A stretch of DNA of 64,000 nucleotides from positions 1 to 64,000 of the forward strand of contig MTSL01000178.1 in assembly GCA_002794465.1 (NCBI GenBank). Direction: 5' to 3'. Below the pieces are notes generated by a model, which saw nothing but the letters and a program-made list of their open reading frames with translations, had not been told where the DNA came from and ran no database searches. Positions 10,508 to 20,345 of this stretch are shown here, one piece after another. A program made the position numbers and the translations under genes. This DNA is from Paramicrosporidium saccamoebae (lineage: Eukaryota; Rozellomycota). Positions within the stretch are counted from its first letter, which is position 1, and each line of letters begins with the position of its first letter.

Positions 10508-10858
10508 ACTGTAGAAATTATTGATAAATGTGAGTGTTGATGAACGAACTGCTTTTATCAAAGTATATGGCACTGTTAAACAGCATCCGCTTATTATTGG
10601 TGAGTGGACGAGAACATATTCACTGATTAAGAATTTGTTGCGCGAGAGCAGCAATATCATGTGTTAAGCGGTATCCGCGTATCATTAGTGATCCACCCCA
10701 GATAGTGTTCCCACAAGCCATCGCGATCATATTAAGGATGGCTGCTTATAAGAAAGTCACGCACTCTAATAAAATTATTCCACACATTAACCCTATGTTT
10801 ATGGATCAGAGATAAAGAGTACTTATTACAATACCAGCCTCATGGATTGAGTCGAAAT
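10508..10858. other. Intergenic between convergent 3' ends, nothing recognised
   Basis: AT-rich 351-bp interval. Two short similar phrases occur (CAGCATCCGCTTATTATTGG near 10580 and GCGGTATCCGCGTATCATTA near 10670), perhaps an old duplication. I see no RNA gene or frame worth calling. Confidence 0.5.
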
Positions 10859-11347
10859 TTATGATTTCTTGGGCGAACTGTTAAACTTTATCGTGGGCTT
10901 TTCGGGATACTTTCCCATCAAATCGGGTTTCTTTCCCACCAAATCGGGCTTCTTTCCCGTCATATCGGGCTTCTTGGTGTGTTTCTTTCCTTTCAACGTC
11001 CCTTTTTTCTTAACAGTCTTCTTGGTTGGCTTCTTTATCGGTTTCTTTGGTGTCTCAGAGCTCCATGTGCTACTTGATACACTTGACGACGTACTACCAA
11101 ACCATCCGCTAAACGAAGCTGAAGATCTTGCCGCCATGGACTCTTGGATGGTCGTCACTGACTTTTTGTTCTTGTCAACTTTTTTCTGATGGCGTTTCTT
11201 CGGCGCACTCTTGAACCAGTCCTTGCTCCACTGCCATCCCCAGTAGCACGCCCAGCACACTATCGTGGTCAGCACAATGACGGCTATCAGCCATCCCAGC
11301 ACCTTTAGCGTCTTCCGTAATCTTGGTCTCTCATCCATAAACTTCAT
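10859..11347 (-). CDS. Small single-pass membrane protein with lysine-rich repeat tail
   Basis: 162 residues from ATG at 11347. A short basic N-terminus precedes one strong transmembrane helix (VLGWLIAVIVLTTIVCWACY). The rest is basic and low-complexity: a serine-rich linker (SSSVSSSTWSS), then KPIKKPTKK-type lysine/proline stretches and three copies of a GKKPDxxGKKPD-like unit (MTGKKPDLVGKKPDLMGKYP). I do not recognise a family. It starts 12 bp from the divergent RCE1 start codon, so the two share a promoter region. Confidence 0.6.
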   Translation of the reverse strand: MKFMDERPRLRKTLKVLGWLIAVIVLTTIVCWACYWGWQWSKDWFKSAPKKRHQKKVDKNKKSVTTIQESMAARSSASFSGWFGSTSSSVSSSTWSSETPKKPIKKPTKKTVKKKGTLKGKKHTKKPDMTGKKPDLVGKKPDLMGKYPEKPTIKFNSSPKKS

Positions 11348-11359
11348 CGCCGGATCTCG

Positions 11360-12123
11360 ATGGCTGACTTGCCTTTGTACGGTAGGGGGCGGGAGGGGCT
11401 GATGGAGGCAGGATTGTATGTGGCGGGATTGGTGGCGGTGTCGAGGGCGGTGAAGCGACAGTGGTGGGAGAGAAATGACCTGAAGGTATTAAAGGCGCGG
11501 TGTGTATATGTGCTGCTCTTGGCGCGAGTACTGACATGGGGAACCTTGCCCAAGTGGAACGTTGTACCAGTTGAAATTCTGCGGACACTTGTCCTTCTCT
11601 CTCCACTCATCTATGTGCAAGCGGTCCTCTATATGAAGGATATTTATTCAGCCCCCAAAGTGCATAGCCTCGGTAGAGTCTTTTTGGCCGTGCTGTTAGA
11701 ACCAATAACGGCAATTTTAAACCAAGACTGGTATTATCTACGTGACATTATCATCGTACTCCCCCACTTCTCCCACATATGTAGGGCCCTTTTTCAGAGG
11801 AATGCGTATTCAGACAGGCATTGTTCACGAGGATCGGCCCACGGGTGTGGCTGTCGGCGCTGCACTTTTCCCTTGCGCACAGCCATTCCCTCCTGGCAGG
11901 CAGGCCCATATTGGCAGTCGTCGCTCAATGTGCAATGACATTTATATTTGGGATATTTGTGGGTCGAGTGTTTGTGAGGACCGACAGTCTGGGAACTTGT
12001 GTGCTGATCCACGCACTGTGCAACCGCGTTGGGTTTCCCGATCCGTCAGGATTAGATCGGACGAACCTTATAGTCACAGTCTTCCTGATCTGTGCGGCCA
12101 TAGCCCTTTACAGCATTATATAA
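11360..12123 (+). CDS. RCE1: CAAX prenyl protease 2 (Rce1)
   Basis: Two exons (11360-11755 and 11785-12123) around a 29-nt intron give 244 residues. After splicing, the active-site pattern of the glutamate-type CAAX protease family is intact: FSEECVFR (the EExxxR motif), SALHFSLAH (second motif histidine) and HALCNRVGFP (HxxxN). Several hydrophobic segments fit a multi-pass ER membrane protein. Rce1 removes the last three residues of prenylated CAAX proteins such as Ras and Rho GTPases. Without the intron the glutamate motif is split between frames, which supports the splice. Its start is 12 bp from the divergent neighbour. Confidence 0.92.
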
Positions 12124-12166
12124 AGGGTTTATTACGGCCGTCTAGTCAGTATTCGACGGCCAGCAG

Positions 12167-13819
12167 CTAGTTTTTTAAAAAGGTCATTGTCAATGCTGCG
12201 ATTGGAGTAGCTGTGATGCGACCATACGGTCCAGGCTTCTCCTCAGCAGCCCCCGCCACGTCCAAATGAGTATATGCCAGTCTTTTCTGTGGCTCCACAT
12301 CCAGACTGTGCTTATTGAGACCCGAAGCAATGGCAAGGAAGGCAGCTGGGTATTGATGTCCGCGGGCAATCATGCCTGAGGATCTCATGGGGATCTGTAA
12401 TACATCCTCGCAATTCGTCACAGGGCTGATCACTTCATAATCTTCAGGACGCATTGTGGACACTTCCAGACAATCGCCAATCTTTTGTCCATTGCACTTC
12501 AGACGTTCTCCGAGACGCAGCATTTTTGCAGGACCATTCTCCATGGCAGCCACATAGGGGCCATATGCATAGACACAATGACCAGTCAATGTGGCGCAGG
12601 TAAAGATACGGGCCTTTGAGGGGTCCGACGAAGCCAAAGCGCGTTCTTTCATTTGGGCCAGCAAGTCTGCCATCACCATACGTCCCTCAGCATCCGTGTT
12701 TCCTACACGTACACGCACTCCGGCTCGTGATCTGATGATTTCGTCAGCCACATATGCATTTGAACCAACTGAATTTCTAGCAAAGGCGAGGTCTACACTC
12801 AAGTTGATGTGTTTTGGCTTCAGCATTGCGCAGGTAGCCACAAACCCAGCCATCGCAGCGGCTCCGCATTTGTCCCGGGACATGCCAGTCATGTTTCCTC
12901 CCGTCTTGATGTTGGCACCACCAGTATCATAGTTGATTCCTTTTCCAACCATATATAGCTCCTCAGTCACTTGGCTCTGATCCGGAGAACGATACTCCAA
13001 GTGCACAACTCGCGGTGCGTGGCGTGGAACATGTTCGGCGGCACGAGTAACAGCAGCAAAAAGTGGGTATTCCTTCTTCAAAGTTTCAAGAGATTCAATA
13101 ACGCTGACTTGGACGTTGCTCAAAGTAGACATGAACGTCTTTACCGTTTCGGCAGCATTGATAGAGCTCATGCGTTCCGGATCCGGACTGCCAATGTCAC
13201 GGGCCAAACGACGGCCAGTCTCAATCGCCTTGACAAATTCCAGCTTGGTTGCCAACACGGACTCGTCTTCGCCAAGAATCACAACTTGCAGGCCTTTAAG
13301 TGCCTTCTGCTCAAGGTCGGGCAGTGTCTCCCGAGCCTCCACTGGCTCGTGCATCTCAGCCAGAGCAGCCAGAGTGGCTACCTCGTAATAAAGAGCAAAT
13401 TCGGCACGGACTGATTCTTCCATTTTGTCAAACGGTGGCGGCTGTAGAACAAGAAGCGGACGCTTCATTGTCTCCATGGACTTGGCACGGCTTATGGCTC
13501 GCTTCACAGCCTCGGCATAGCGACGGACATCGTCATGGTCACGGAGAAGCGGTCCGGTGGGTGTGACTATCATCTTGCCGCCCGGGAGATTGCTATTAAT
13601 AATTACATTGACGTCCTTCTTCTTGGATGACTCGTCAGATTTGACAAATTCAGTGAGGAGTTTTACAGAAGGGTCCAAACTCGAGGGAATGTTGAGAGTA
13701 GCAAGCGCTTCGGCGTCATGGAAAACTACAATCACTCCATCGCAGCCTGAAACCGAGCCTGCCTGCTTCTCGCCATGAAATTGCAGGTCGGGCAACTGCA
13801 TGAATTGGTAGCCGGTCAT
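12167..13819 (-). CDS. M17 leucyl aminopeptidase family protein, NPEPL1-like
   Basis: Uninterrupted 550-residue frame from ATG at 13819 (a TTG two codons upstream is also in frame). The C-terminal catalytic half carries the M17 signatures VGKGINYDTGG, a following RDKCGAAAMAG and NTDAEGRMVMADLL, which provide the lysine, aspartates and glutamate that hold two metal ions. The wording, DTGG then a short insert then M-S-R-D, is closer to the NPEPL1 branch than to bacterial PepA. Expected activity is removal of N-terminal residues from peptides in the cytosol. The N-terminal 200 residues are divergent. Confidence 0.88.
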   Translation of the reverse strand: MTGYQFMQLPDLQFHGEKQAGSVSGCDGVIVVFHDAEALATLNIPSSLDPSVKLLTEFVKSDESSKKKDVNVIINSNLPGGKMIVTPTGPLLRDHDDVRRYAEAVKRAISRAKSMETMKRPLLVLQPPPFDKMEESVRAEFALYYEVATLAALAEMHEPVEARETLPDLEQKALKGLQVVILGEDESVLATKLEFVKAIETGRRLARDIGSPDPERMSSINAAETVKTFMSTLSNVQVSVIESLETLKKEYPLFAAVTRAAEHVPRHAPRVVHLEYRSPDQSQVTEELYMVGKGINYDTGGANIKTGGNMTGMSRDKCGAAAMAGFVATCAMLKPKHINLSVDLAFARNSVGSNAYVADEIIRSRAGVRVRVGNTDAEGRMVMADLLAQMKERALASSDPSKARIFTCATLTGHCVYAYGPYVAAMENGPAKMLRLGERLKCNGQKIGDCLEVSTMRPEDYEVISPVTNCEDVLQIPMRSSGMIARGHQYPAAFLAIASGLNKHSLDVEPQKRLAYTHLDVAGAAEEKPGPYGRITATPIAALTMTFLKN

Positions 13820-13890
13820 TATCAAATTAACACTGCAACCTTGGGAGAGTTAATATACAACAAGCCAGGGATCGCTATGACATTTATATA

Positions 13891-14031
13891 TGTGACGTAG
13901 AGGCAGAGGGTCGATTAGTTGCTGGGTATTTGCGGACTGTGAAATGTGTCTCCATACTATTCTAGGATTAGCAGTGAATAAACCCCCCTTCCCGTCTGAC
14001 AGTCCATACTATTTGTCCCCACTACGCGACA
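13891..14031 (+). mobile_element. Dispersed TGTGACGTAG...CTACGCGACA element, copy B
   Basis: The shortest copy at 141 bp, with exact TGTGACGTAG and CTACGCGACA ends. Internal blocks match copy A closely (GCAGAGG.TCGATTAGTTG, GGGTATTTG, GTGAAATGTGT, CCATACTATT, AGGATTA.CAGT), and then the pyrimidine-rich block CCCCCCTTCCCGTCT. It lies between the aminopeptidase 5' end and the TOM40 3' end. No clear target-site duplication flanks it. Confidence 0.65.
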
Positions 14032-14130
14032 AGGGGATATTATCCGTACATTATACTCGTTCGATCTTTACTCCAAGCTCACGCACCATACACTCTATAC
14101 CACACACATAACAGTTGCATTTATGCCTCA

Positions 14131-15033
14131 TTAGTTCTCTAAATTGATTCCAAAGCCAAAGCGACTAGTGCTGCGTACATGATCTAGTTCGCCGGAAAGA
14201 ATCAAGGAGAATCCAGGGAAAAGACGCTCCTCATATACCAGACCAACCTTGCCCATGGAATCAATCTGAGTTCGGATCAAGGCTTGCCTGTAGTCAAACT
14301 TGGCTCCCATGGTCGCAACAGCATCTTTGCGGGGCCCAAACAGGAGCATCTGCAATTCGGTGCCCAATTCCACCCGCTCATTGACCTTGTAGAAATAGGA
14401 TGCCTGCAGAGCAACCATCTGCTGCACATTTACAGCGGCAACCCATTGGTTCGATGCATAGCGGGCGGCCACATTATAGCCAATGTCAACTGGATCCGCC
14501 TGCGTTGCCTTTTGCGCAATCACCTCCAACCCCGCACTAAAGTGCTTTGTGAGCGACTGCAGCATGCTGACTGTGTAAATCCCGCTGCCACCCTCTGCCA
14601 TATCAGGATTGATCGCTTTCAAGTTTAATGAACAATCTTTTCCCTGGAGGTCTGTCTCCAACTGGGCCATCGATTGACCTGGCTGTTTCGACAACTGCGC
14701 CTGCGCCTTCAGCGTCGCTCCCTCCATGGCGCTGAAATGGTACTTTCCCTGGAAAATTCCGTTCGTATCAACCAAGCCATGGAGCAAATGCTTGCCAGAT
14801 ACAAAAATTCCACCAAAGTGGTAGGATGGCGGCATCATCATGGATCCAAGGGAGAAGGAGTGAGAGACTTGAAAGTTGGCGGAGAGACCCTTGGCGAGGT
14901 CCGCCTTGCCTCCGTCGAACAGGAAAGGGGTGAGGGAGACGCTGCGAGACTCACGGTGCAGGTTCTCAAACGTGCCTGGGTTGGGCAAGTCTCGGCCCTG
15001 CTTCCAATGATAAAGGGAGGAGATGAAAGACAT
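14131..15033 (-). CDS. TOM40: Mitochondrial import channel TOM40
   Basis: 300 residues from ATG at 15033. The frame is open for 17 further codons upstream but has no ATG there. The N-terminus reads SLYHWKQGRDLPNPGTFENL and then HRE, the typical Tom40 entry into the beta barrel. The remainder is alternating polar/hydrophobic strands with conserved glycine and aromatic positions and ends in a beta-signal-like FGFGINLEN. It forms the protein-conducting pore of the mitochondrial outer membrane, so the organism keeps protein-importing mitochondria. The next gene upstream (TIP41) ends only 100 bp away. Confidence 0.88.
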   Translation of the reverse strand: MSFISSLYHWKQGRDLPNPGTFENLHRESRSVSLTPFLFDGGKADLAKGLSANFQVSHSFSLGSMMMPPSYHFGGIFVSGKHLLHGLVDTNGIFQGKYHFSAMEGATLKAQAQLSKQPGQSMAQLETDLQGKDCSLNLKAINPDMAEGGSGIYTVSMLQSLTKHFSAGLEVIAQKATQADPVDIGYNVAARYASNQWVAAVNVQQMVALQASYFYKVNERVELGTELQMLLFGPRKDAVATMGAKFDYRQALIRTQIDSMGKVGLVYEERLFPGFSLILSGELDHVRSTSRFGFGINLEN

Positions 15034-15133
15034 GCGGCTGTTAAAAGAGGCTTCCTTCCGGACCCTGGAGAAAGGGAATTCCAATGAGCTCCCAGTGAAA
15101 ATTCAATGAAATTCTAATAAAGCTCGAAATAAA

Positions 15134-16011
15134 TCAAATATTTATCTTTTCAGTCCGACACTCAATCTTGGTCATGACTGACACGGCTATATCAAAGTCG
15201 TTACGATCAACCGGCGGGCATTTCTAAAATTAGTTAAACTTTGTTAGTCTTACAGAGGTAAATGCATCATATGAATCTTGATAGAGACGGGTTTCCTTCA
15301 AGATGTATTTTTTGTCAAATTCGTGATAGTATCGAGTCTCCACGCATTTTAAAAGCACATGATCGACCCGCAGAAAACAGCGTACCCTCACAAAAAACCC
15401 AAAGTCCATTACTCTCTACAATGGTCAAGACTTTACATGTCGGTGTACGAATCTCAGGTCACAGGACGCAATTCCATTGTCAGCTAGTTCATCTTCATAG
15501 AAATCCATACTTTCAAAGAATCTAACTGTCTCGGATGTACAAGAAAGCCTCTGATAATCAATGGCATCTTCTGTCTAAAAATATCAAGATGCACCACTGG
15601 GACTATACTGGGACACATTCGTGCTTAAAACCAGTCAATGTTCCTTGATGCTCATTCCAAAATGTCCAATCGTATTCAATAAAGCATCCTAGCGACGCAC
15701 TTTATGATCAGCATATCCTGCTAAGAGCCTTACCTCTTCTGTTGCCAAAACTGATTTTCTGAATCTGGGATGCGGACATCTTTTGGCAGACATTTGGATA
15801 CATGGAATAGGCAGTCCTTTGTGCTCAGCAAAATGCAATAACCAAGCTCGGCATGTTTGATGGATAGTGAATTGTTGGGAAAGGTCATGGTAGGAGTCGG
15901 GAATTCAAGAGCCTTAGTCAGCTCTTCAGCCTCTGGTATTGATGAAATGGAACCTTTGACAGTGCAAAATTGCCAACCAGCGTGGTTGTATTCTCTCCTG
16001 GTGAGCTCCAT
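15134..16011 (-). CDS. TIP41: TIP41-like regulator of PP2A-type phosphatases
   Basis: Five minus-strand exons (16011-15734, 15699-15609, 15574-15449, 15415-15254, 15223-15134) separated by introns of 34, 34, 33 and 30 nt give 248 residues. The gene is invisible as one frame. Joined, it reads through family landmarks: SSIPEAEELTKALEFPTPTM near the start, then EYDWTFWNEHQGTL, FYEDELADNGIASCDLR, RCFLRVDHVLLKCVETRYYH and EFDKKYILKE. TIP41 binds the PP2A/SIT4 regulator TAP42 and acts downstream of TOR; LST8, 23 kb away, is a TOR complex member. All four introns use GT...TAG or AAG ends, and intron phases are consistent throughout. Confidence 0.9.
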
Positions 16012-16084
16012 AACCGGAACCCTCGTTTGTGGCTGGATATTCGTTTATAGCCTGGTGCGAGGCTTGTGGGTCAAGCGAGTTAAT

Positions 16085-16317
16085 AGAGTCCAGGTTCTCT
16101 ATCTCAGGTCCGCATATTTAGGATCCAGATTCTTTGTCTCAGTTCTGCAGATTTAGAGCCCAGATTCTTTATCTCAAGTCTGCAGATTTAGAGTCAAAAT
16201 GGTTTATCGCAATTCCGTATATTTGGAGACAAGACTCTTTATCTCAAGTCTGCATATTTAGAGTCCAGATTATTTATCGCAATTCCGCATATTTAGTTCA
16301 GATTCTTTATCAAAATT
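16085..16317. repeat. 35-bp tandem repeat, about six units, in the TIP41/PRP31 divergent promoter
   Basis: Consensus unit TC(C/A)AGATTCTTTATCTCA followed by AGTCTGCATATTTAGAG. Alternate units differ (ATCGCAATTCCG in place of ATCTCAAGTCTG), so the higher-order period may be 70 bp. The array fills most of the 405-bp gap between the divergent start codons at 16011 and 16417. Confidence 0.9.
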
Positions 16318-16341
16318 TCCCCCTATATACCCTCTATCACT

Positions 16342-16412
16342 AGGATACCCGTTAATAGCCGGGATATCTAGTTATATTCAAGATACTCGCTTACAGCCGG
16401 GATACTCGTTCC
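16342..16412. repeat. Two copies of a roughly 34-bp repeat before PRP31
   Basis: GATACCCGTTAATAGCCGGG with its tail and GATACTCGCTTACAGCCGGG with its tail are adjacent copies ending 4 bp before the PRP31 start codon. They are distinct from the 35-bp array. Confidence 0.7.
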
Positions 16413-16416
16413 AATA

Positions 16417-17782
16417 ATGGTTCGTGAAGAACTTCAACGGAGGTTGGTCACCCTGTGTCCCGTATACAGTAACGGAACCGTTTCTGAATTATTCCAGGTA
16501 TTATTAAGAGTGTTTGTCTGTATTGTTTTGTAGGATATTGGCACGGCAAAGGGACAGGACTTTGATGTCATTTCGAGAGCAAACGAGCTTTTAGTCTCAT
16601 TAGACGACGAACTGTTTGCCATCACAAATGTAAGTGCACGTCTTGTCCACTGACTTGTAGTTGTTGAAGGATCGCTATACAAGCCGTTTTCCAGAAATCG
16701 AATCTCTCGGTCTGGGCTCTTTGGATTATGCTCGAACAGTCTTGAGAATTGGCGACGCCAGCGATTTGAAAACGGTAGACTTTTCTAATGTCCTACCCGC
16801 CACTACGGTTCTGGCAATGGCCATGCCAGCCAGTACAACTATAGGAAAGATGCTTCCGAGAGAAGAACTCGAAGATGTTCTGCACCTTGCCAACGCCGTT
16901 GTACAAATGCACCAAAGCCGGCTAGAGATTTTGGCATTTTTAGAAGGAAGGATGGCACAAATTGCCCCAAACGTCACTGCCATTGTCGGTACCAAAGTGG
17001 CATCACAGTTGATTGGGATGACAGGGAGTATCACTGCGCTCTCCAAAGTTCCAGCCGGGAATATCCACGTTCTCGGAAGGTCTAAAAAGGACCTTGCTGG
17101 ATTTTCGCTGAGCCATGTGAATCCTCATGCAGGAATTATCTTTGAAACGGATTTGGTAGGGAGCACCCCTCCTCAGTACAAAACCCAGGCACAGCGTCTA
17201 ATCTCCAACAAAGTAGCCTTGGCTGCGCGCATTGACAGCCAAAAACAATATGCAGACGGCACCTATGGGAAGGGGCTTCGACAAGAAATCATTACAAAAT
17301 TGGAAAAGCTTGCGGAGCCAGCACCAATGTCGCGCGTCAAGCCGATCCCACCTCCACCCATCGAGTCCTCAAAGAAACGCGGCGGGAGGAGGGCAAGGAA
17401 GCAGAAGGAACTGTATGCCCAGACGCAGATTAGAAAGATGACAAATCGCATGGAGTTTGGAAAGGCCGAGGAGGAAATTGTAGTTGGATCCTCTGTTGTC
17501 GGCCTAGGCGAGCTTGGTGTGGGATCGGCAGGGAGCGGACGAATGAGGGCGCCGGTTGCAGATAATAAGCTGAGGGAGCACATCAAAAAGGAAAGCCAAA
17601 AGGCCTACGCTGGCACACTTGCGGCTGGCAAGGCTGCTCCTCGGCCCACATTAGCTGCATCTGGCACTTCCCTAACCGTCACTTCCGAGAGCATACAATT
17701 GCAGACTAATGTTTCCAAACAAAACCCCTCGAACGGGAAATATTTTGGCCCAAACATGTCTTTTCGGAATAAACCGCAATAA
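16417..17782 (+). CDS. PRP31: U4/U6 snRNP protein PRP31
   Basis: Three exons (16417-16497, 16534-16629, 16661-17782) with 36- and 31-nt introns give 432 residues. The Nop domain is clear: LPATTVLAMAMPASTTIG, then APNVTAIVGTKVASQLIGM and GSITALSKVPAGNIHVLG, the region that binds the 15.5K (SNU13)-RNA complex. A basic stretch (KKRGGRRARKQKELYAQT) and the C-terminal Prp31 domain follow. It bridges U4/U6 and U5 in the tri-snRNP. Its partner SNU13 is also in this window (about 45 kb). Start choice: the ATG at 16417 begins an exon whose frame is kept by both introns. Confidence 0.93.
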
Positions 17783-17823
17783 GGAATTTACGAAAAATAG
17801 TTATTGGAGTACGTTTGTTTTCT

Positions 17824-18853
17824 ATGGAAACGTCTACTCGTGTACAGGGCGACCGACTCATCTCTGATGACGGTGTTGTGCTATATTTAAGGACCTGGCC
17901 GGTACCAAAGTGGCACATGTTAAGTTGGTAGGAAGAAGGCGAGCTAAAGAGCGTCCTGTACTGTGTCCACGGCCTGGGTGAACACATCGGCCGTTATGAT
18001 GGACTCTTTCAGAGGTTCAATGCGGCAGGGATTCGGGTGCATGGCTTTGACCATCGCGGCCATGGACAGACCTACACCATGAACCGGACAACAATGACCA
18101 AAGGACATTTGGGAGACTTGATGGCTGCAATGAGAGATGTTGATGTCCTGTTAAGACTGGATCGGATGTGCTGCGTCCCACGATTTCTGGTACAGAAGCT
18201 TTGGTAACCTAATCTGACGTAGATGGGGCATAGTATGGGTGGATTGGTTGTCCTGGCCTATGCCTTGGATGGCAGTAAGGTGGCCGGCCTGGCTGGAGTG
18301 ATCGCCAGTGGTACTAAATGTGGTCTTGCCGTATAATGTTATAGCTCCAGCACTGGCACTAGGAACCCCGATCCCGCGACTAAAGCTGGCACTAGGACGG
18401 TTCGTGTCCAAATTTGCCCCAAGAATGTCCGTTTCCAGTGGACTGGACATTCAGAACATGTCAAGGGATCAGTCTGAAATTGACGGATTTCTAAACGACA
18501 AGCTGTGTCACCAAAAGATTTCCCTACTTACTGGTAAAGATCCTCTACTATGGTGACTTGTAGCTGCATCGCTTCTTGACATTGGCGAGGAGATTCGCGC
18601 CAGTGAGAGTCCCTCTATAGATATCCCCGTCTTGGTTACCCATGGGAGTGCAGACACTATGACCTGTCCGTTGGCCAGCAAACTGTTTGTGGAGCGGGTG
18701 GCCTGTGTAGACAAGACATTCCACTCCTTTCCCGACGCCTACCATAACTGTATTTCGATGGAAAAGTTTGACACTCTAGTGCATTTGGATATTATCCGCG
18801 ACGAGGTGATAGAATTGTATCTCAGTTGGATCGTACGCAGATCAGAAATGTAG
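17824..18853 (+). CDS. YJU3: Monoacylglycerol lipase-like alpha/beta hydrolase
   Basis: Five exons (17824-17901, 17932-18189, 18223-18310, 18345-18533, 18564-18853) with introns of 30, 33, 34 and 30 nt give 300 residues. The spliced protein shows VHGLGEHIGRYD (oxyanion-hole region with HG), GHSMGG (nucleophile serine elbow), HGSADTMT (acid) and FPDAYHNC (histidine), the MGL triad order. In its family it releases glycerol and fatty acid from monoacylglycerols on lipid droplets and membranes. None of the exons gives a long open frame alone. AATAAA lies just after the stop. Confidence 0.88.
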
Positions 18854-19028
18854 TCTTGTGAATAAATTGATGTCTGTGTTCTGGATTCACACTAACGGGG
18901 TGGCTAGGATTTACTGTACAATTTGTGCTTTTATTCTTGCCAGCTAGGGTGGCGCTTTTGTTTCACCTCCGAGACCAAGCCGGATCATTCTGCAGCCATC
19001 ACCCGACCATTAATTGCTGCTTTCCCGT

Positions 19029-20034
19029 ATGCCAAACAACCATCGTATCATCCACAAGTGAACTAAGCATAGTCCCATGGCCCACAAGCACTGTCCGTCA
19101 GGGTGTGCCCCCCCTCCTTGCCGCCTCCTCCTCCCTTGCCGCTCTTCCCCCTTCCGCCTCCACACCCTCCCAGGCCTGTCGCTACGACAATTCGCTCGGT
19201 CTACTGACCCGTCGCTTTGTCCAGCTGCTCCGTGACTCTCCTGATGGAATCGTCGACCTCAACTATGCAGCCTCCCAGCTCGAGGTACAGAAGCGTCGAA
19301 TCTACGACATTACCAATGTGCTGGAGGGAATCGGAATGATAGAGAAAAAGGGCAAGAATAATGTCCGGTGGAGGTAATGTTTCCTCAGTTGGGCTTTATT
19401 TGTAGGGGCCATCCCAATGGCAGCGAAACGAACGATCCGGCAGAGAATGAGGCGTTGCGGAGGTTACGGGAGCGTGCCTCTGCCATGCAGCGGGAAGAAG
19501 CAATTGCCGATCAACATTTGCTCTATGTCCAGGATGTTCTCCGGACAATGTCTGAGGACGAAACTTGCAAAAAGTCTTTCCATCCCACCTTCCTAATATG
19601 GTAGACTAGCGTACATTACGCATGACGACGTCCGAAGGATTGGCTGTTTCAGCGAGGACACGCTTTTGGCGGTAAAGGCACCCTTTGGCAGCACACTGGA
19701 GGTTCCAGATCCTGACGAAGGAATGCCTCCAGGCCGTCGTCGCTATGAAATCCAGCTGACGAGTCGCGCTGGACCAATTGATGTCTTTCTAATCCAGGAC
19801 CATCCGATCGTTAGCAATGCGGCCCCGCCACTAGACTCGCTTGCCGATTCAGAGCTGCTGACGGGCCATGAAGATGTGCTGCTGAAGCATTTTCAGTTGC
19901 CAAGTGATCCCTACAATTTTGAATTGAAGCCGGGAGAGGGGATCGGAGATTTGTACGGGTTTGCGGATATGTTTGGAGCAGGTTTTGGAGATGCGACATC
20001 TGTGGGACCTAATGTAAAGATTTCGAGACAATAA
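19029..20034 (+). CDS. E2F-family transcription factor
   Basis: The winged-helix domain reads [16 protein letters not shown] then [20 protein letters not shown], with the RRIYD DNA-contact motif. A leucine-zipper/coiled-coil region follows, then a marked-box-like segment ([28 protein letters not shown]). The C-terminus contains [10 protein letters not shown] in an acidic/aromatic context, very like the retinoblastoma-binding motif of animal E2Fs. Certain introns: 19374-19405 (32 nt) and 19574-19604 (31 nt). No ATG precedes the domain in its own frame. I propose a 16-nt first exon (19029-19044) and a 28-nt intron (19045-19072), giving 304 residues; the start is tentative. The stop overlaps AATAAA. 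Confidence 0.85.
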
Positions 20035-20040
20035 AGCCTA

Positions 20041-20260
20041 TTTGAGTGTAACATGTGAGTGGGGTGAGGGCATGGGCATGGGTGTGGGTGTGGGTGTGGG
20101 TGCGAGCGTAGGCGTGGGTAAAAGGTATGGGTAGGGCGGAGTATATGCATTTAGAGATGAAACGTCTTTGGGAATGACAAGCTTAAAGAAATGGCATATT
20201 TAGAGATGCTACAAGTGGAAGAGTTTCAAGTGTTATGAAGTCTTTGGGAATGGGCCACCC
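20041..20260. repeat. GT-rich run and short direct repeats between E2F and eIF3b
   Basis: From about 20055 to 20110 the plus strand is a degenerate (GGGTGT)n run. It is followed by two copies each of GCAT(AT)TTAGAGATG and GTCTTTGGGAATG (near 20146/20191 and 20168/20243), an imperfect duplication of about 70 bp. Nothing here looks coding. Confidence 0.7.
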
Positions 20261-20345
20261 CGGGATATAGACTAATCCGCGTCCAGCCCAACCAGGCCAC
20301 ATATCCAATACCTAACCCACGTCAACCTTTTCCATCCATCCAAAT

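Noticed and set aside
15262-15525. Plus-strand 87-codon frame
   Set aside because: Antisense to exons 3 and 4 of TIP41, which splice cleanly on the minus strand.
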